A stretch of 64,000 nt of DNA from Forsythia viridissima. Lineage: Eukaryota > Streptophyta > Magnoliopsida > Lamiales > Oleaceae. Under the pieces are notes generated by a model. The model saw only the letters and a list, made by a program, of their open reading frames with translations, had not been told where the DNA came from and did not search any database. The stretch lies in the NCBI GenBank assembly GCA_030279155.1, contig CM059040.1, positions 1,059,651 to 1,123,650 on the forward strand, given 5' to 3'. The translations under genes and the position numbers were made by a program. Below are positions 12,498-24,389 of the stretch, one piece after another (within the stretch, counting starts at the first letter, position 1; each line of letters opens with the position of its first letter).

Positions 12498-14409
12498 CTT
12501 AAGAGAAAAAAAAAAGAAAAAGAAAAAACATCACATGACATTTAAACAAGAAGAAGATCAACTTATGAATCGAATGGAATGACAAAAAAAAATTATTACC
12601 TAGTTACTTCAAGCACAATATTGAGCACACTGAAGTTGAGTGGATCCCTTTTCATCTTGTCTCTTTCAGTTATAGAAATGAGAATAATGAAAATGACTAA
12701 ATAAGAGAGTTGGGAGAATGATATGTTCTCCATAATATTCTTCCTTTTTGTTTTGATATTTGCTTCATTTTCACTTGTTGAAATCTTTTCATGAACTGGT
12801 AAAAATGAAGTATAAGGTGGCAGATACCTGTGCCAAATCAACAAGAAAATAAGTATTTAATAAAATCAAGAACTTAATTAATTTGATGTCAAAACAAAGA
12901 TATGTTAATTATGAGTTATCATTATTCATTGCTTGGGTCTCATAACATAGTGTCACATTACCATGAGTTTCCAAATTTCATCTTTTGACGACTATTTTAC
13001 GACAAAGCAACTAAAAAAATGACTTTTTACTATAAGAAATTACAGGAAATTTCAAGAAAATCAGATAAAGCTGATGTGGAAATTTTATTCAAATAGTGGG
13101 AACAAGGCAGTCTTGTCACTTCATATATAAAGCACTTTATTGAAGCTTTATAAGGATTGAGAACCTGAATGCTACTGAAATGTATGCCCACAATAGGGCC
13201 AATGGAATCTGATGCCATTCTCACTAAATGAGGCCAATTTTTATGCATTACTAAATTAAAAAAAGAAATACTTGATTCATATATCTCGTTTGGACTTATC
13301 ATAATGTTATGAAAAGACCTTAGTACAATTGATTCATGATGCACTTGAACAAATATGGAATCACAAAATCAAATTTCAAGTAGTTAATCATTGGGGCTCT
13401 TGGATTATACGTTACTCGGCCCTATTAAGAGAGAGTGAGAGTAGCATATTTCATCTTTAATCTTTCAAAAACGTAAGAAATATACTCTTAACTTTTAAAA
13501 ATAACACTGAACATCCATCAACGTTTAAAAAAATATGCATGGTAGATCTTTTATGACAAAATTACCCTCCCTTTTAAATAAACAAAAAGAAAACAAAAAA
13601 AATAGAAAAATAATCAAATGTATCCCAAAAAATAAAAAATAACAAAAATATCATCTTTTTTATCAAACTCAAAATCCAAAATCCACCACATCCCCACCCC
13701 ACAAATCTCAAAATCCACCATGATTGTTAATTCTATTTAATTCATATCAAAGACAATTCGTCTTTCAATCCCATTAAATCCCATATCAGATGGTATATCT
13801 TGTGTAATAAAAGTGACAGATTTTAAGAGTCTCCTTTAACTGTGTAAAGAACCTCAAAAAACAAAAAAAACCATGAGATGGAAAATATTTCCAAATAGCC
13901 TACAATTATGGAGTTCGAAAGTGTAAAAGGAATCAATGGATGCTCGTGCAAAGCTTCCTTGGATAGATCACAAGGCTTAATTCCAGATTCCACTGGATCC
14001 ATCCCACACTATGCGTTGAGATGGCCATTCCAATCAACATACAATAAGAAAAATCTAGAGAAACGTATGATAAAAGTCAAACTCATAAAGTCAAATATCC
14101 ACTATGTGATAATGCCCCAAAAGTCTTTCTCACAGAAATAGCTATAAATCCTTTGAAAAAACAGGTCCAAACCATAATTGGTAATTCCATTTAAATCATA
14201 ATTGTTTGGAATGGTGGATTTTTGGATTTTGGAAATAGTTGTGGATTTTGGATTTTGGAGTTTGATAAAGAAGGTGATATCTTTTTTTATTTATTTATTT
14301 AAATAGGAGGGCAATTTCGTCATAAATGACTTACCATGCATATTGCTTCTAACATAAATATGCTATTTTTTCTAGGAAAAAAAAACTCAAAGCTTATTTG
14401 CATATGAGA

Positions 14410-14450
<41 letters not shown>

Positions 14451-15602
14451 GCACATCATCAGGACAAACAATACCAAGATGGCTGGAGATAATGCCGAAA
14501 GATCAAAAACAAATTCTCCAGCGTGCCTGGAATTCATCACTTGAAACAAAGAGCCCACAATCTTCTGATAAAAACTTACACCAGAAGTGGATTCTGAATT
14601 CCACTCCAGGGAGCAAAATAGTATGAACTGTACTGCTATGAACCCAAAAACAGTGAATGCAAGAAAAGCAGAATGCATCCCCGGTAACATATGACCATAT
14701 CCCAATTCCCTGGAATTTTTTAGCATGTACCTGAACTCTGCTCTCTTAGTAAATTTCTCCAGAAACCAGATCAGGAGACGGAGGCACACAGGATATAATG
14801 TGTTCCCAATAAGAAGCTGAGGAATCAAAATTAGGAGGAGGCCTGAATTTTTCTTGAAAATCATCATGTTTTCATTTGTTGGGACAAAACCACAGTTCGC
14901 AAATGTAGAAACTGTAGTAAATATAGCAAATGTTTTCAAATTGAGTTGTTTTTTCTTGAGCACTTGTTTTGCATTTGAAATAAGGCTTACATACATCAAA
15001 ATCATAGAAGAACCTGCCACATGAACCACCAGAAGATAACAGAAGACCACTTGAGCCAAAATTGCAATGGACTTGAATTTCAAAGCCTCATTCTCCATGG
15101 ATTTTATATCTGTTTCTAAGTCGTTATCTGGTTTCTCATCTTCAGAGTGAGTAACCATATCGAGTTGATCAATATGAACAATGGAATTTTTCTCAGACTC
15201 CTTGGTAACAAAATCGATCTTGTTGTCTTTTATTCTGTTTTTGTGTAGCTTGAACCTCATCAAATGAAGTCCAAGCATGGAGGTAAAGACTTCCCCACCA
15301 AAAAGCATCAAAATGGTTAAAAACACTAGTTGTATGTTGGAAAACACCTCCATTTCAACGGTGGACATGCTCGAAACAGTTGCTGCTGACACAGAAGTGA
15401 AAAAGAGATCGAAATCTTTAGGCATGAATGAAGTTTTTCTTGGCTTTGAAACCTTCAAAGCCAAGAAACCAATTAAGTAAAGTATGACAAAATAACAAAG
15501 TTCAAACCAAAATGGATTTACTCGAAAGAGGAGATTATGAAAAAGGGTTGACAGACAAGAGTTTAAACAGCTTTTGTATCTAAAATCAATGAAGTTGTTC
15601 AT
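12299..15602 (-). CDS. HKT1: Class I HKT-type sodium transporter, three exons
   Basis: Probable plasma-membrane Na+ transporter of the HKT/Trk family (four pore-loop repeats); class I members retrieve Na+ from xylem. Exons read by eye: 15602-14455, 12827-12600 and 12497-12299, together 1575 nt, giving 524 aa plus stop, close to the family norm. Intron 1 runs GT to AG with the split codon AT|G, and intron 2 with AG|T; both keep frame. The four filter positions are S78 (TVSSMST), G238 (NCGFVPTNEN), G362 (NSRHAGE) and G465 (YGNVGLSTGYS). This S-G-G-G pattern defines class I. Exon 2 begins YLPPYTSFLP after LMM, as in homologues. I start at ATG 15602 because the upstream in-frame codon at 15632 is TTG. 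A TATA-like AGTATAAATT lies at 15651-15660. No stop or frameshift is visible, so the gene looks intact; expression is unknown. Confidence 0.93.
12600..12827 (-). other. HKT1: HKT exon 2
   Basis: The acceptor TTTGGCACAG precedes GTATCTGCCACC, restoring M-YLPPYTSFLP across the junction. The exon encodes about residues 383-458, including the ISITERD and RDPLNFSVLN signatures of HKTs. It ends CTAG followed by the donor GTAATA. An earlier possible GT (GAA|GTAACT) was rejected because it breaks the frame into exon 3. Confidence 0.85.
13440..14378. mobile_element. Long-TIR (MULE-like) element in HKT intron 1
   Basis: The left block (about 13440-13700) and right block (about 14190-14378) are inverted copies. 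Both hold TAGCATATTT near the outer end, then ATGCATGGTA, then TTATGAC-AAATT-CCCTCC, then repeated 'aaaatccaccac'-type text. Arms of roughly 200-250 bases around a non-repetitive centre suit a non-autonomous Mutator-like or other long-TIR transposon. I could not fix a target-site duplication, so the ends are approximate. It makes up over half of the 1.6-kb intron 1. Confidence 0.6.
14414..14449. repeat. (GA)n microsatellite at the exon 1 donor
   Basis: A pure GA tract (CT on the gene strand) starts five bases into intron 1. Length variation here would lie inside the donor-proximal region of the HKT intron. Confidence 0.95.
14455..15602 (-). other. HKT1: HKT exon 1
   Basis: This exon encodes residues 1-382 plus two bases of codon 383. 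It carries pore loops A to C (S78, G238, G362) and a long acidic, lysine-rich loop at about residues 115-175. The donor is GTGCGTCTC, which lacks the usual GTAAG or GTATG context and runs straight into a (CT)n tract on the minus strand. Reading through the donor gives a spurious SLSLSL tail, so the unspliced frame is misleading. Confidence 0.88.
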
Positions 15603-15650
15603 CTTTACTAGGGTTTGAAATGGCTTGACCAAATCTTGAAAAGAAATGGC

Positions 15651-15660
15651 AATTTATACT
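15651..15660 (-). promoter_or_regulatory. HKT1: TATA-like box of the HKT gene
   Basis: AGTATAAATT on the minus strand, about 50 bases upstream of the chosen ATG, implies a very short 5' leader. The equivalent stretch is missing from the duplicated copy near 31290, where the text runs from the leader directly to the further-upstream sequence. Confidence 0.45.
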
Positions 15661-15929
15661 TCAAATTGGAGCTACAGAATCTCTCCAAATCAGTGGAATC
15701 TCCTAAATATAATATCCAGGGAGCTCAATATTGGCTACGATCAGAAGTCCCAAAGGAATCAGGTCGGAACAAGTACCTCCATTAATTATAATGGCCCTTG
15801 AGTTGGAAAGCATGAACACAACAGATAAGACATGCCTTGTTAATGCCACATTTAATGTGTGCGCAAAACTTGGAGCATTGACACGAACATTAAAGCGGAA
15901 TTTCACACAAAAGAAATTTATTTATGTTA

Positions 15930-16460
15930 AAGGGATAAATTCAATATTGATTAAATACTGAAATATTACCAACATATAAATGTTTGGCTAGTCTTCTTAA
16001 TAAGGTTGATCTTTTAAGATATTGAACTCCAAGTCTTAATATGGTATCAGAGCTTATTAAACTCAAACGGACAATTCGGTCTGTATAAAACTTAAACGAG
16101 CATTTGAATTTCAAGATTGGTGTGCTCAAACAAGCCACCATCTTGTCAGAAAATGGATGAATTCTACATTGATTATATATCGAAACTATAACTAACATAT
16201 AAGGGATTGAGCTACTCCTCTTAACAAAGTTAACCTTTTAAGATAAAGCATCAAGGTTTAATATAATATCATACTCCATTAAGTTCCAACAAGTATTTCG
16301 ATCTGATTAAGACTAAAAAACAAGCACACCAGATTCCAAGATTGGTGTTCTCAAACGAGCTACCATCTCACAGTGGCATATTAAATGATAAATTCCACAT
16401 CGGTTAAATAACAAAATATTAATCAACATATAAAAGTTTAAATTACTGCTCTTAATAAGA
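15930..16460. repeat. Tandem TRIM-like array in the HKT upstream region
   Basis: Three related segments start near 15930, 16152 and 16387 (spacing 222-235). Each reads 'gat-aattc-acat-g-tta', then 'aacatataa', then 'ttaataag-ttgac', then 'ttttaaga'. The first two are followed by a tRNA-Met-PBS-like string (TGGTATCAGAGC; decayed in the second) and a shared 'caagattggtg-tctcaaacgagc' block. The order LTR, PBS, internal, LTR, internal, LTR suggests a tandem TRIM retrotransposon array. It lies about 0.3-0.9 kb upstream of the HKT start codon, in the likely promoter region. Confidence 0.55.
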
Positions 16461-17447
16461 TTACTCTATTAAGAATAAAATAGGAGTACGACATTTTATA
16501 TAAGTCACACTCTACATAAGAGTACAAGAATACTTAAATGATATATTCGACTATCAACTAAGAGCTATGGATTCCATAATGCAAATATATATTCCAATAA
16601 TTCACTAATTGAGTTCTCAAAGTAGTGAGGTGCTTGACCTAACCTGTGTCAAGATGTTCGTATTCACAGAAGCACTAAGTGATCCAACGGTTGACCGGTG
16701 GCTATCTTGCCTAAGTATATCTCATTAGTCTCTTTGTTTGGTGTGTTAATTTAAGATGGTCAATGTGTTACATTGTAGCCAATCAAGTTCCTTAATTAAT
16801 ATGTGTTTCATATTACGCATCTTGTCTAATTTGTCATCCATGTAATCAGGGAAAATCCAGAAAGAAGTTAAAATATTGTTTGACCAAGCTAATATATATA
16901 AAAATTAAAATTTTTATATAAAAAATTTGATTTTTTTTTTTTAAAAAATGGGCCAATAGCACTCCAACAAAGGAGAGATGCCCCCTATCAGCCCCAGCAT
17001 GTAATGGAACCAATAGACAACTACTTTATAAGTTAAAAATTTGTAGTAACTTTGTTCTCGAATCTATTAAATAAAATATTTGATCTTCGATCTTTCCTTG
17101 TTATCGTACAAGTAGTTAACGGCATGAGAGTTTTTCATAGAGTTTGTCAAATCATTGATTCAATCTCACGTGTGAACGGCAACATGAGTTATTGAATCTA
17201 TAATCAACTACATGTGAAACACACAGAATAAGTTGATTCTTAAGAACTGAAAAGCCAATAGTGACAAGTAAATTGTTAGGGCTCAATCGAGCTCATTGAG
17301 ACTCTTTGTATTTAATATGGATTTTTATAAATTTTTATAGACTTTAGTAAGTGAATGACTTTTGTAGAATTTGTAGACTTTAAGTGATTTTTATGAATTT
17401 GTTAAGAATTAATAAAACTCTTTCATCAACTTATGTAGACTTTCAAT

Positions 17448-18253
17448 TAGGCATGGGTGTCTGGTGGGTCGATCCAGGTATTTAAATACTCGGAACCATC
17501 CGTTACAGTTCGAGTATTTTGTAAATGGAATCATTCAGTTCCACGTAATTATTGGAACTAAACCCGACCCGAAACAATCGGTTCGGGTTCGGGTTCGGGT
17601 TCGGGTTCGGGTTCGGGTTCGGGTTCGGTTTTACCCATAAATGTTTTTTAAAAAAAAAATGTTAGTTGACAACATGTTTTGAAAAAAATTAAAAATTACA
17701 AGTCCATTAACATTAAAGTATGTTAGATATTAAAACAATTTATGAAAGATATAAATATTAATTGGAAGAATAGACACCAAATTTACAAACTCATGAATTA
17801 AGGTTAAAATAAGGAAAATTACCTCTCAAAATTGAGGATTCGTTTCGGTTAGAAAGGAGTTTTATCTTCGCCGTCTCATTGTGTGTTGAGCGAGAGAGAA
17901 ATGAGCGAAAGTGCGAGACAGACGACAATGTTTATATTGAGTATCTGAGCAAATAGTAATTGAGAATTTGAGATTTGGTAATTAGAATTGGGTCAAATTG
18001 AGTTTGAGTTTAAAAGTGATTGGTTTTGTACTTTCTGTTTGGATCTTGGACAATTAGACTCTTGTCTTTAGTCATTGGGTTATGGTGAATAAATTGTAAA
18101 AAATGACAAATTAGGTTCCAATCGGGTACCCACGGTTCTAGTTCAAGAACCAAGAACCGACCCGAACCCGGTAGGTTTTCAGTTCCGATTCTTAATATTA
18201 TTTTTTTGGAACCGAACCGAAACTTTCGGTTCCAGTTAAAATGCACACCCCTA
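17448..18253. mobile_element. Non-autonomous hAT element (copy A)
   Basis: Ends TAGGCATGGGTG and ...CACCCCTA, flanked by a perfect 8-bp TSD CTTTCAAT (17440-17447, 18254-18261), as expected for hAT (Ac-like TIR). The subterminal regions are rich in 'ttcgg' and 'ggttc' motifs. There is no transposase frame. A (GTTCGG)n expansion sits at 17581-17629. Confidence 0.85.
17581..17629. repeat. (GTTCGG)n hexamer array
   Basis: About eight units of GTTCGG inside the hAT element of copy A. Copy B has about one unit at the matching site (near 33708), so this expanded after the duplication or contracted in copy B. Confidence 0.9.
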
Positions 18254-19334
18254 CTTTCAATAAAGATTTATGTAGATTGCTATAAACTTTTTTTTTTAAA
18301 ATGTTAAGTTAAATTTCTATATAAAGCATTATTATTATGAATAACTTCTCATATATCCAAATCATCTATAATACATGTAAATAAATAACATAAAGTAATA
18401 AATCATATTTCTCATATTAATAAAAATATTTCTTAAAAAATATAATTTTTTTTAAAATCAGCTCAATTAGATTAACTGATTAGGGGGAGAGAGAAATCTG
18501 TCTTTTTAATTACTTGTTCAAAACGGAGATAAGAAGTAAAGTGATTTCAAGACAAAATGTATGAATCCAACGATTTTTTTTAGGACAAACGAATTTCATA
18601 TCAGATGAAACTTAGACTATCATGCATCAAAAAAATCCAAAGGCAAAATTGTCGTAATTAGAAAGCAAAACAACTATTTACAATCATGAGAACTCATTAA
18701 ACAAAAAATCGATTGATTTTAGAAATATTCTGTTATGCAATCAACCCACATTGGAAATTTTACATAAATTAAAAAATGATGTATGTAGAACAAGTAAAAT
18801 CAAATTCTTGTTAATAAAAGAAAAGAGACGTTCTTTATTTGGATATCTGGAGTCTTCACAAATGTCATTTTTTTTAGATTTGCTATTTATGCTTTCTACA
18901 AAAAAGTCTCGTTGGTAAATAGGGAATTCCCTAAAAGTCATTCTCAATTTGAATAAATCATGACTTACAGAAACTTCTAAAAAAATTTAATTGAATACTT
19001 CGTGATATTTTTAAAGTATCTAAAAGTCTAAATTCAATACATTAGTACTTTTAGCGAGTTTTAAAAAGTCTATATTGAATAATCCTAAATTTTTTAAATC
19101 CTTAGAAGTCTTTAAAAGTATCAATTGAATATACCCCCTAGCATGTTAAAAAAAAAAAAAAACAAAAAAACAAAAACAAAATTGTCAAGGAATAAACACC
19201 ATTGGCTGACCTACATTGGGTCATGTGGGGTCAACTTCTCCACAAATTTTTCACCATTTAATTTTTAAATTTTTTCTCTAATATGACATTAACCCATGCC
19301 CAATGAAAATGGGTCAATTCAGACACAATAATAG

Positions 19335-20082
19335 TAGAGTTGGCAAACGGGCTGCTCGGTCCATCAGAACTGGGCCACACTTAAAACTGGTCTGAACCGG
19401 CTCAGCCCAGTTTTGTACAAGCCAGCAATATGCTGGCCCAATCCAGTCCATAAGGTCAACGGACCAACCCGGCCATAATTTTATTTTTTATTTTTTTTAA
19501 ATAATTTTTTTCTAACTAGAAAGATAAACAATATATCTTTTATGTTAAAATTGTGTATTATAAAATAATTTATATATAACTCTTTATTCCGCTTGTTAAT
19601 GAGAAATTAAGTTGAATATTGACAAAAAAATATTCAACTATATAAAGTTCAACATAGTTTTAACGTTGTAACTGCGTGCATATATACTCATATATAGGCC
19701 CGATTTTGTTTGACATAGTTATTTAATTGAATAGGCTCATATATAAATTATTTAATTCAACATAGTTATTTAATTGAAGAAGCTCATATATTAATTATTT
19801 AACTCAACATATTTATTTAATTCGACATAGTTATTTATATATATCATATATAGGCGCGTACATATAATTCAACATAGTTATATAACTGTTTCGTAATAAA
19901 CTTCAACTCAAATTCATTGAAGATTAGTGTCAATGAACAAAAAAAATTTGGGCAGCCCAGTCCAAACCTGACACGAAATTCAAGTTATACGGGGTCAGCC
20001 CGATTTTGTTCGGGCCAACCCGACTCGAAATGCAAGTTATACGGGGTAGGCTCGTTAGGTCGGATCGGTTTTGCCACATCTA
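19335..20082. mobile_element. Second non-autonomous hAT element (copy A)
   Basis: Ends TAGAGTTGGCAAAC and ...GTTTTGCCACATCTA. The 8-bp TSD is AATAATAG/AGTAATAG (7 of 8). GC-rich subterminal parts ('gcccag', 'ccggcc', 'cccga') contrast with the AT-rich core, typical of this hAT type. Confidence 0.8.
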
Positions 20083-20807
20083 AGTAATAGAATGGACAAA
20101 TTCATGAAAATTGGTCAATTCTTTGTTAAGAATCCTCAATCCAAACAAAGACTCCACTATGTGTCCATCCAATGTCTTCATCTCACCTCATCTCTTCACT
20201 CTCATCTTCCCCAATTTATTTCTTCCTCTTTCAAATTTGTTGATTAGCTAGTCTGCCAAATTCTTTATACTTCCAGCTCCAGCCGCAACATTTGAAGTAA
20301 GATAACAGACATAGTTGAATCGATTTTTATATGGAAGCATAACTCTATACCAATTTCTTTGTATCTTTTTGCATATTTGAAATATAGTTTAGGGTTTAAG
20401 ATAAAATTAGTTCAATTATTTGTTGAATTTTGAGGTATTTACTAGTCTTTGTACCTATTTGAGTTGCTGTGAATTTTTGTGAAAATTGTTGTCGAATTAT
20501 TATTATTATTTTTTTGGTGAGGGGATATGATAACTAATACTACAATTGTGAATTGTACTAATGTGGGCGACTAAATTTATTGAATTTTTATGGTAACGAT
20601 AACAAAAAAGTAGAAAATTTATTTTAATAAGCAATATTATTATCAATCTAGTTTTCATCTAAATTATATAGTTGCTATATACACAGTCTGAATAGTATGT
20701 CTCATGCGAACTAGCTGCCATGCAGACTTGGTAGTAAATCTACCATTCGAAGTATCCTTCTACATAATTTGATCGTGCACCTCATCAGTGATAGGGATGC
20801 TCCCTAT

Positions 20808-22333
20808 CTACTCAGCAATAATATATGGTACTAGTTGAATAAGTCGGTCAATGTTCCATCCAGTATCATCAAATAAGTCTCCAACCTGGATAGAAGAATG
20901 TGGCAAGTGTGGGTGCTGATCAGCTAATGTAGACTCGCCCATCCAGCAGTCATGCCAAAAGAATATCTGCCCACGCCTCAATTTCCAAGCAATGTGTGTC
21001 TCAGCACGTGGGCCTATGTACTTCAACCTCTTCCATACAGGTAAAGCATAGTAAGGAATAGTCGCCAGTAACAGATGGGTACCCTGACAATACTTACTCT
21101 GTAAAAACTGAACTCATAATGATCGTTGAGATCTAAATAACCACCAGAGCTTTATGGAGAATGTATTAACAAGATTCTGCAGTCTCCTAAAGCCTAGTCC
21201 ATCCTACTATGTAGGAATACAAAGTTCTTTCCATCTCATTCAATGTAATCTGTGTACATGGTCTCTAGAGTCCCAAAGGAACCTAGCAAATATTCCCTTT
21301 AGCTTTTTCAAGATAGCCTTAGGAGGCTTCATAATTTGAAGGAGATATAGAGGAATAGAGGATAGCACTGATCGTATCAAAGTAATCCGTCCTCCAAATG
21401 ATAGGAGCCTCGAGGCCCAACCAGAAATTCAATACCAAGCTTTTTGGACTAAGTCATCATACAAGAAGATCTTACTGGCTCCCTTAAATAAAAGAACACC
21501 AAGATAAGTAAAGGGTTGCTGATGATGACGAAACTCTGTCAGATGCTCCAGCTTGTGTATCTGACTAGTAAAAAATCTCCTAGGTAAGATAATCTCGCTC
21601 TTATCTCTATTCACCAACTGCTAAAAAGTCTCCTCATAGTGCTCAATACACTGTAAAACTCGTCTGATAGACTGCTTCTGGCCATTGACGAAAATAATCA
21701 TATAATCAGCAATGGACAAATGAGAAATGAGAGCATTACCCCCATATCTGTATGCCATCGAATGGGATATGCTAATACTATTGAGTGAATAATCGTAAAA
21801 AATAATCTGCAGCAATAATAAATAGCGATGGAGATATGGGATCACCCTGTCTGAGCCCCCGAGATGATGAGGAAAAACCACATGGCCTGCCATTAAGCAG
21901 GATTGAGAATCGACATTCTAAAATACACGTCCATAACCGATCAATCCAAAGAGTATCGAACCCAAAATTCTCCAAAATAGATATCAATAAGCTTCAATCC
22001 ATGCGGTCATAGGCCATAGCCATATCAAGCTCGAGGATAACATTACCCCCCTCGCACTTTTGTATCAAGTGTATGTAGTAACTCATGTGCAAGGAGGACA
22101 TTATCTTCAATGAGCCGTCCTGAGATGAATCCGCTATGAAGAACTGAGATGTTCTGAGGTAGTAAAGTACTTAGTCGCGAATTCAAAAACTTTGTAATCA
22201 ACTTATTAAATATTGTACATAAGCTAATAGGATGAAACTCTGACCACCTACATGTATTATCCCGCTTTGGAAGCAAGACAATGGAAGTAGCTACAAAACC
22301 CCTAGGTAGGTGCCCTCCAGCAAAGAAGTCCAA
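20808..22333 (-). pseudogene. LINE reverse transcriptase, catalytic site lost
   Basis: Recognisable blocks are SIVLLPKRDN, FHPISLCTIFNKLI, SGFISGRLIEDNVLL, ELDMAMAYDRMD (first catalytic Asp kept), RGLRQGDPISPSLF, and IADYMIIF where the family has xADD: the second Asp of the catalytic pair is Tyr. Downstream are YLGVLLFKG and the W/C/H-rich region RGQIFFWHDCWMG. Stops and frame shifts separate the blocks. It is an inactive relic. Confidence 0.8.
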
Positions 22334-22455
22334 AATTGCCTGAAAGATATCTTCTGATACTATGTCCCAATAGACCTGAAAAAAATGAGATGAAAACCCA
22401 TCTGGCCTGGCGACACTGTCTAGTTCAATACTGAAAATAGCCTATCGCACCTCAG

Positions 22456-23739
22456 TTAAAGTAAGTGTCCAATTAAGCTACAAATTTTCCTCATCAAACA
22501 CCAATCTAGGTACAATACTCGGTCGAATAGGGTCGATAGACGAGGAGGAGCCGACAGAAGCTCCTGGAAGAAAGATACTACTAAAGGTTGAATAGTCTCA
22601 GGAGACTCAAACACCTCACCCGAAGTTGAAGTAATAGACCGAATCCTAGCTCGAATACTTGGTCCCTGAACTATAGAATGGAAGTATCGAGTGTTATGAT
22701 CACCCTCACAAGTCCAACGTGTCCCTGCTTTTTGTTTCCAAAAGGCCTCCTCAATATATAAAGTACGGTTTAGAACTGTTTGAGCCTGATGCAAAGTATC
22801 ACGATGAGAAGGAGAATGATCTCTGTCATGGTCTAACTCTGCCTCGTCTACCCTACACTCTGTATCCCTAACCCTCTGAAAAATATCACCTTTGACATGT
22901 CGATTCCACCAACGAAGGTCCTGTTTGAGCTTAAAAATCTTCTCCCAGAAAGCAGCCATTCCCATAAGATGGGTAGGAAATGACCACTTTTGAAATACAA
23001 AGCTCAGAAAATCGTGATGCCTAGACCAAACATTGATGAATCGAAAAGGACGAGGTCCCAAATCATCATCAGAAGACCACTGAATCAGAAGATGTGAGTG
23101 ATCAGAAGTGCTTCGGTTCAGATGACGAATCAAAAACCGAGAACAAAATGAGGCAACCAGTGAGTTAATCAAAACTCTGTCCAAACGCTTCCAAACTCTC
23201 CCATTTTTCCATGTATACTAACTTCCAGAATACTATGCATCTATCAAACCACAATCCATCACCATATCTATCTAGAGTGCCCCTATCACGAGTATTCCTA
23301 CTAGTACACTCACTATTGTGAGCGATCACATTAAAGTCTTCCCCAACTACCACGGCCCATCTACTGAAAAGGATATCTGGTGAAGACCCGTCCATAAATC
23401 CCTACGTCCAACCGACGAGCAAGAAGCATAAACCAGAGTAATAAACAACGGTTTGGCCAATCTTGGATCCTCAACTTTAATGTGAATGAATTGGAGATAA
23501 TCAACAATCGAAGTAACAGTAGTCTCCAAATTCCAAAAACACCAAATCTTATCCGACTCATTCTGTAAGCCCACATCAAAAGAGAGAAATCGTCGGATAA
23601 AATCAAAGTTCTTCCTCAAAACAAACGGCTCCAATACCACCAAAAAATACACCTGATGAAGTCGAACCAATTTCTTAAGTCGTCTACGAGTGGCAATACT
23701 GCGCACAACTCTCACATTCCAGATGATAACACTAATCAA
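22456..23739 (-). pseudogene. LINE endonuclease domain
   Basis: Apurinic-like endonuclease that nicks target DNA for target-primed reverse transcription. Motifs in order are IIWNVR at the start (near 23728), VVVGEDFNVI near 23340 (the family DFN core) and STSDHSHLL near 23100 (the SDH motif). Frames change near 23350 and 23170. The linker to the RT follows (about residues 60-240 of the 242-aa frame), with the usual Trp-rich and Lys-rich text. Confidence 0.75.
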
Positions 23740-24389
23740 AAAAACTGGCTACGTGACGAAGCATTTGTCTGACTACGAGTCACCCGTTTGATCAGGTGTG
23801 GGATATCAGTAACTTTCAGATTTTTCTTCCTTTGAACTGCAATAAAACCATCAGTCTCTTACCGTTCATTTAAACCAACCAAGTCATCAGAAAAATTCCT
23901 GGGAAAATACCCCTGCTGATGAACCTCTAGCTGAATAAAACTAGTACTATCGGAATGAATCGAAGCTTTTACACTCTTATTACTATTGGAGTGTGGACTG
24001 ACATGTGGATCAATGTCAAAAATTGGTTGCACTGGCTCTGACAAAATAAAAAACTTACGAGGGGCTGACATCATGTAATCTAATAATGGATCAGAAAAAC
24101 CAGCATCATGAAAGGGATTTGAAGCCACAATACTGGGAATAATAGGAGTAGGTTGAAATGTGGGACCCACATGAACCACTGGAGGTGGTAAAGAAACAAT
24201 TGAAGAAGAACCAGCAACTGGGACCCACTGTGTAGAAACCTCAACAACAACCTCTTTTTCCTTACTTTTTCCAGCCCTATCAACAATAGGCACCGAAGCA
24301 TCAACAGGCTTATTAGCCAGAACAACAACAGGCTTAGAAGCCAGAGCAAAAGCAGGCTTAGGAGCCGGGACAACTAAAGGCTTAGTAGC

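Larger units (their letters stand above)
17297..19137. mobile_element. TIR element enclosing the hAT insertion (copy A)
   Basis: The left edge (GTATTTAAT..GGATTTTTATAAATTTT) and right edge (AATTGAATATACCCCC) are imperfect inverted copies of the 'GGTGTATTCAATT..GACTTTT' type that also bounds 46909-51461. I read it as a non-autonomous PIF/Harbinger-like element, but no clean TSD was found. The counterpart in copy B is about 33431-35271. Confidence 0.4.
14991..20676. repeat. Segmental duplication, copy A (HKT 5' half and upstream)
   Basis: This is collinear with copy B over about 5.7 kb and visibly very similar for long runs, for example 16600-17300 against 32690-33440. It contains half of HKT exon 1, the promoter, a TRIM-like tandem array, an hAT element at 17448-18253 within a larger TIR element, a second hAT at 19335-20082, and a 5'-UTR-like stretch. 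Homology stops at 20676, exactly where LINE sequence starts. Confidence 0.92.

Noticed and set aside
14394..14454. Ser-Leu repeat as HKT C-terminus
   Set aside because: It is read-through of a (CT)n tract past the exon 1 donor; exons 2 and 3 with conserved text follow at 12827 and 12497.
15277..15480. Plus-strand frame inside HKT exon 1
   Set aside because: Antisense to the well-supported transporter exon.
15603..15632. Extending HKT upstream to codon 15632
   Set aside because: That codon is TTG, not ATG; the first true in-frame Met is at 15602 and fits a normal HKT N-terminus.
16035..16055. GGTATCAGAGC string as part of a tRNA gene
   Set aside because: It matches a retroelement primer-binding site; no cloverleaf surrounds it.
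17581..17629. Telomere repeat
   Set aside because: The unit is GTTCGG, not the plant telomere TTTAGGG, and it lies inside an hAT element.
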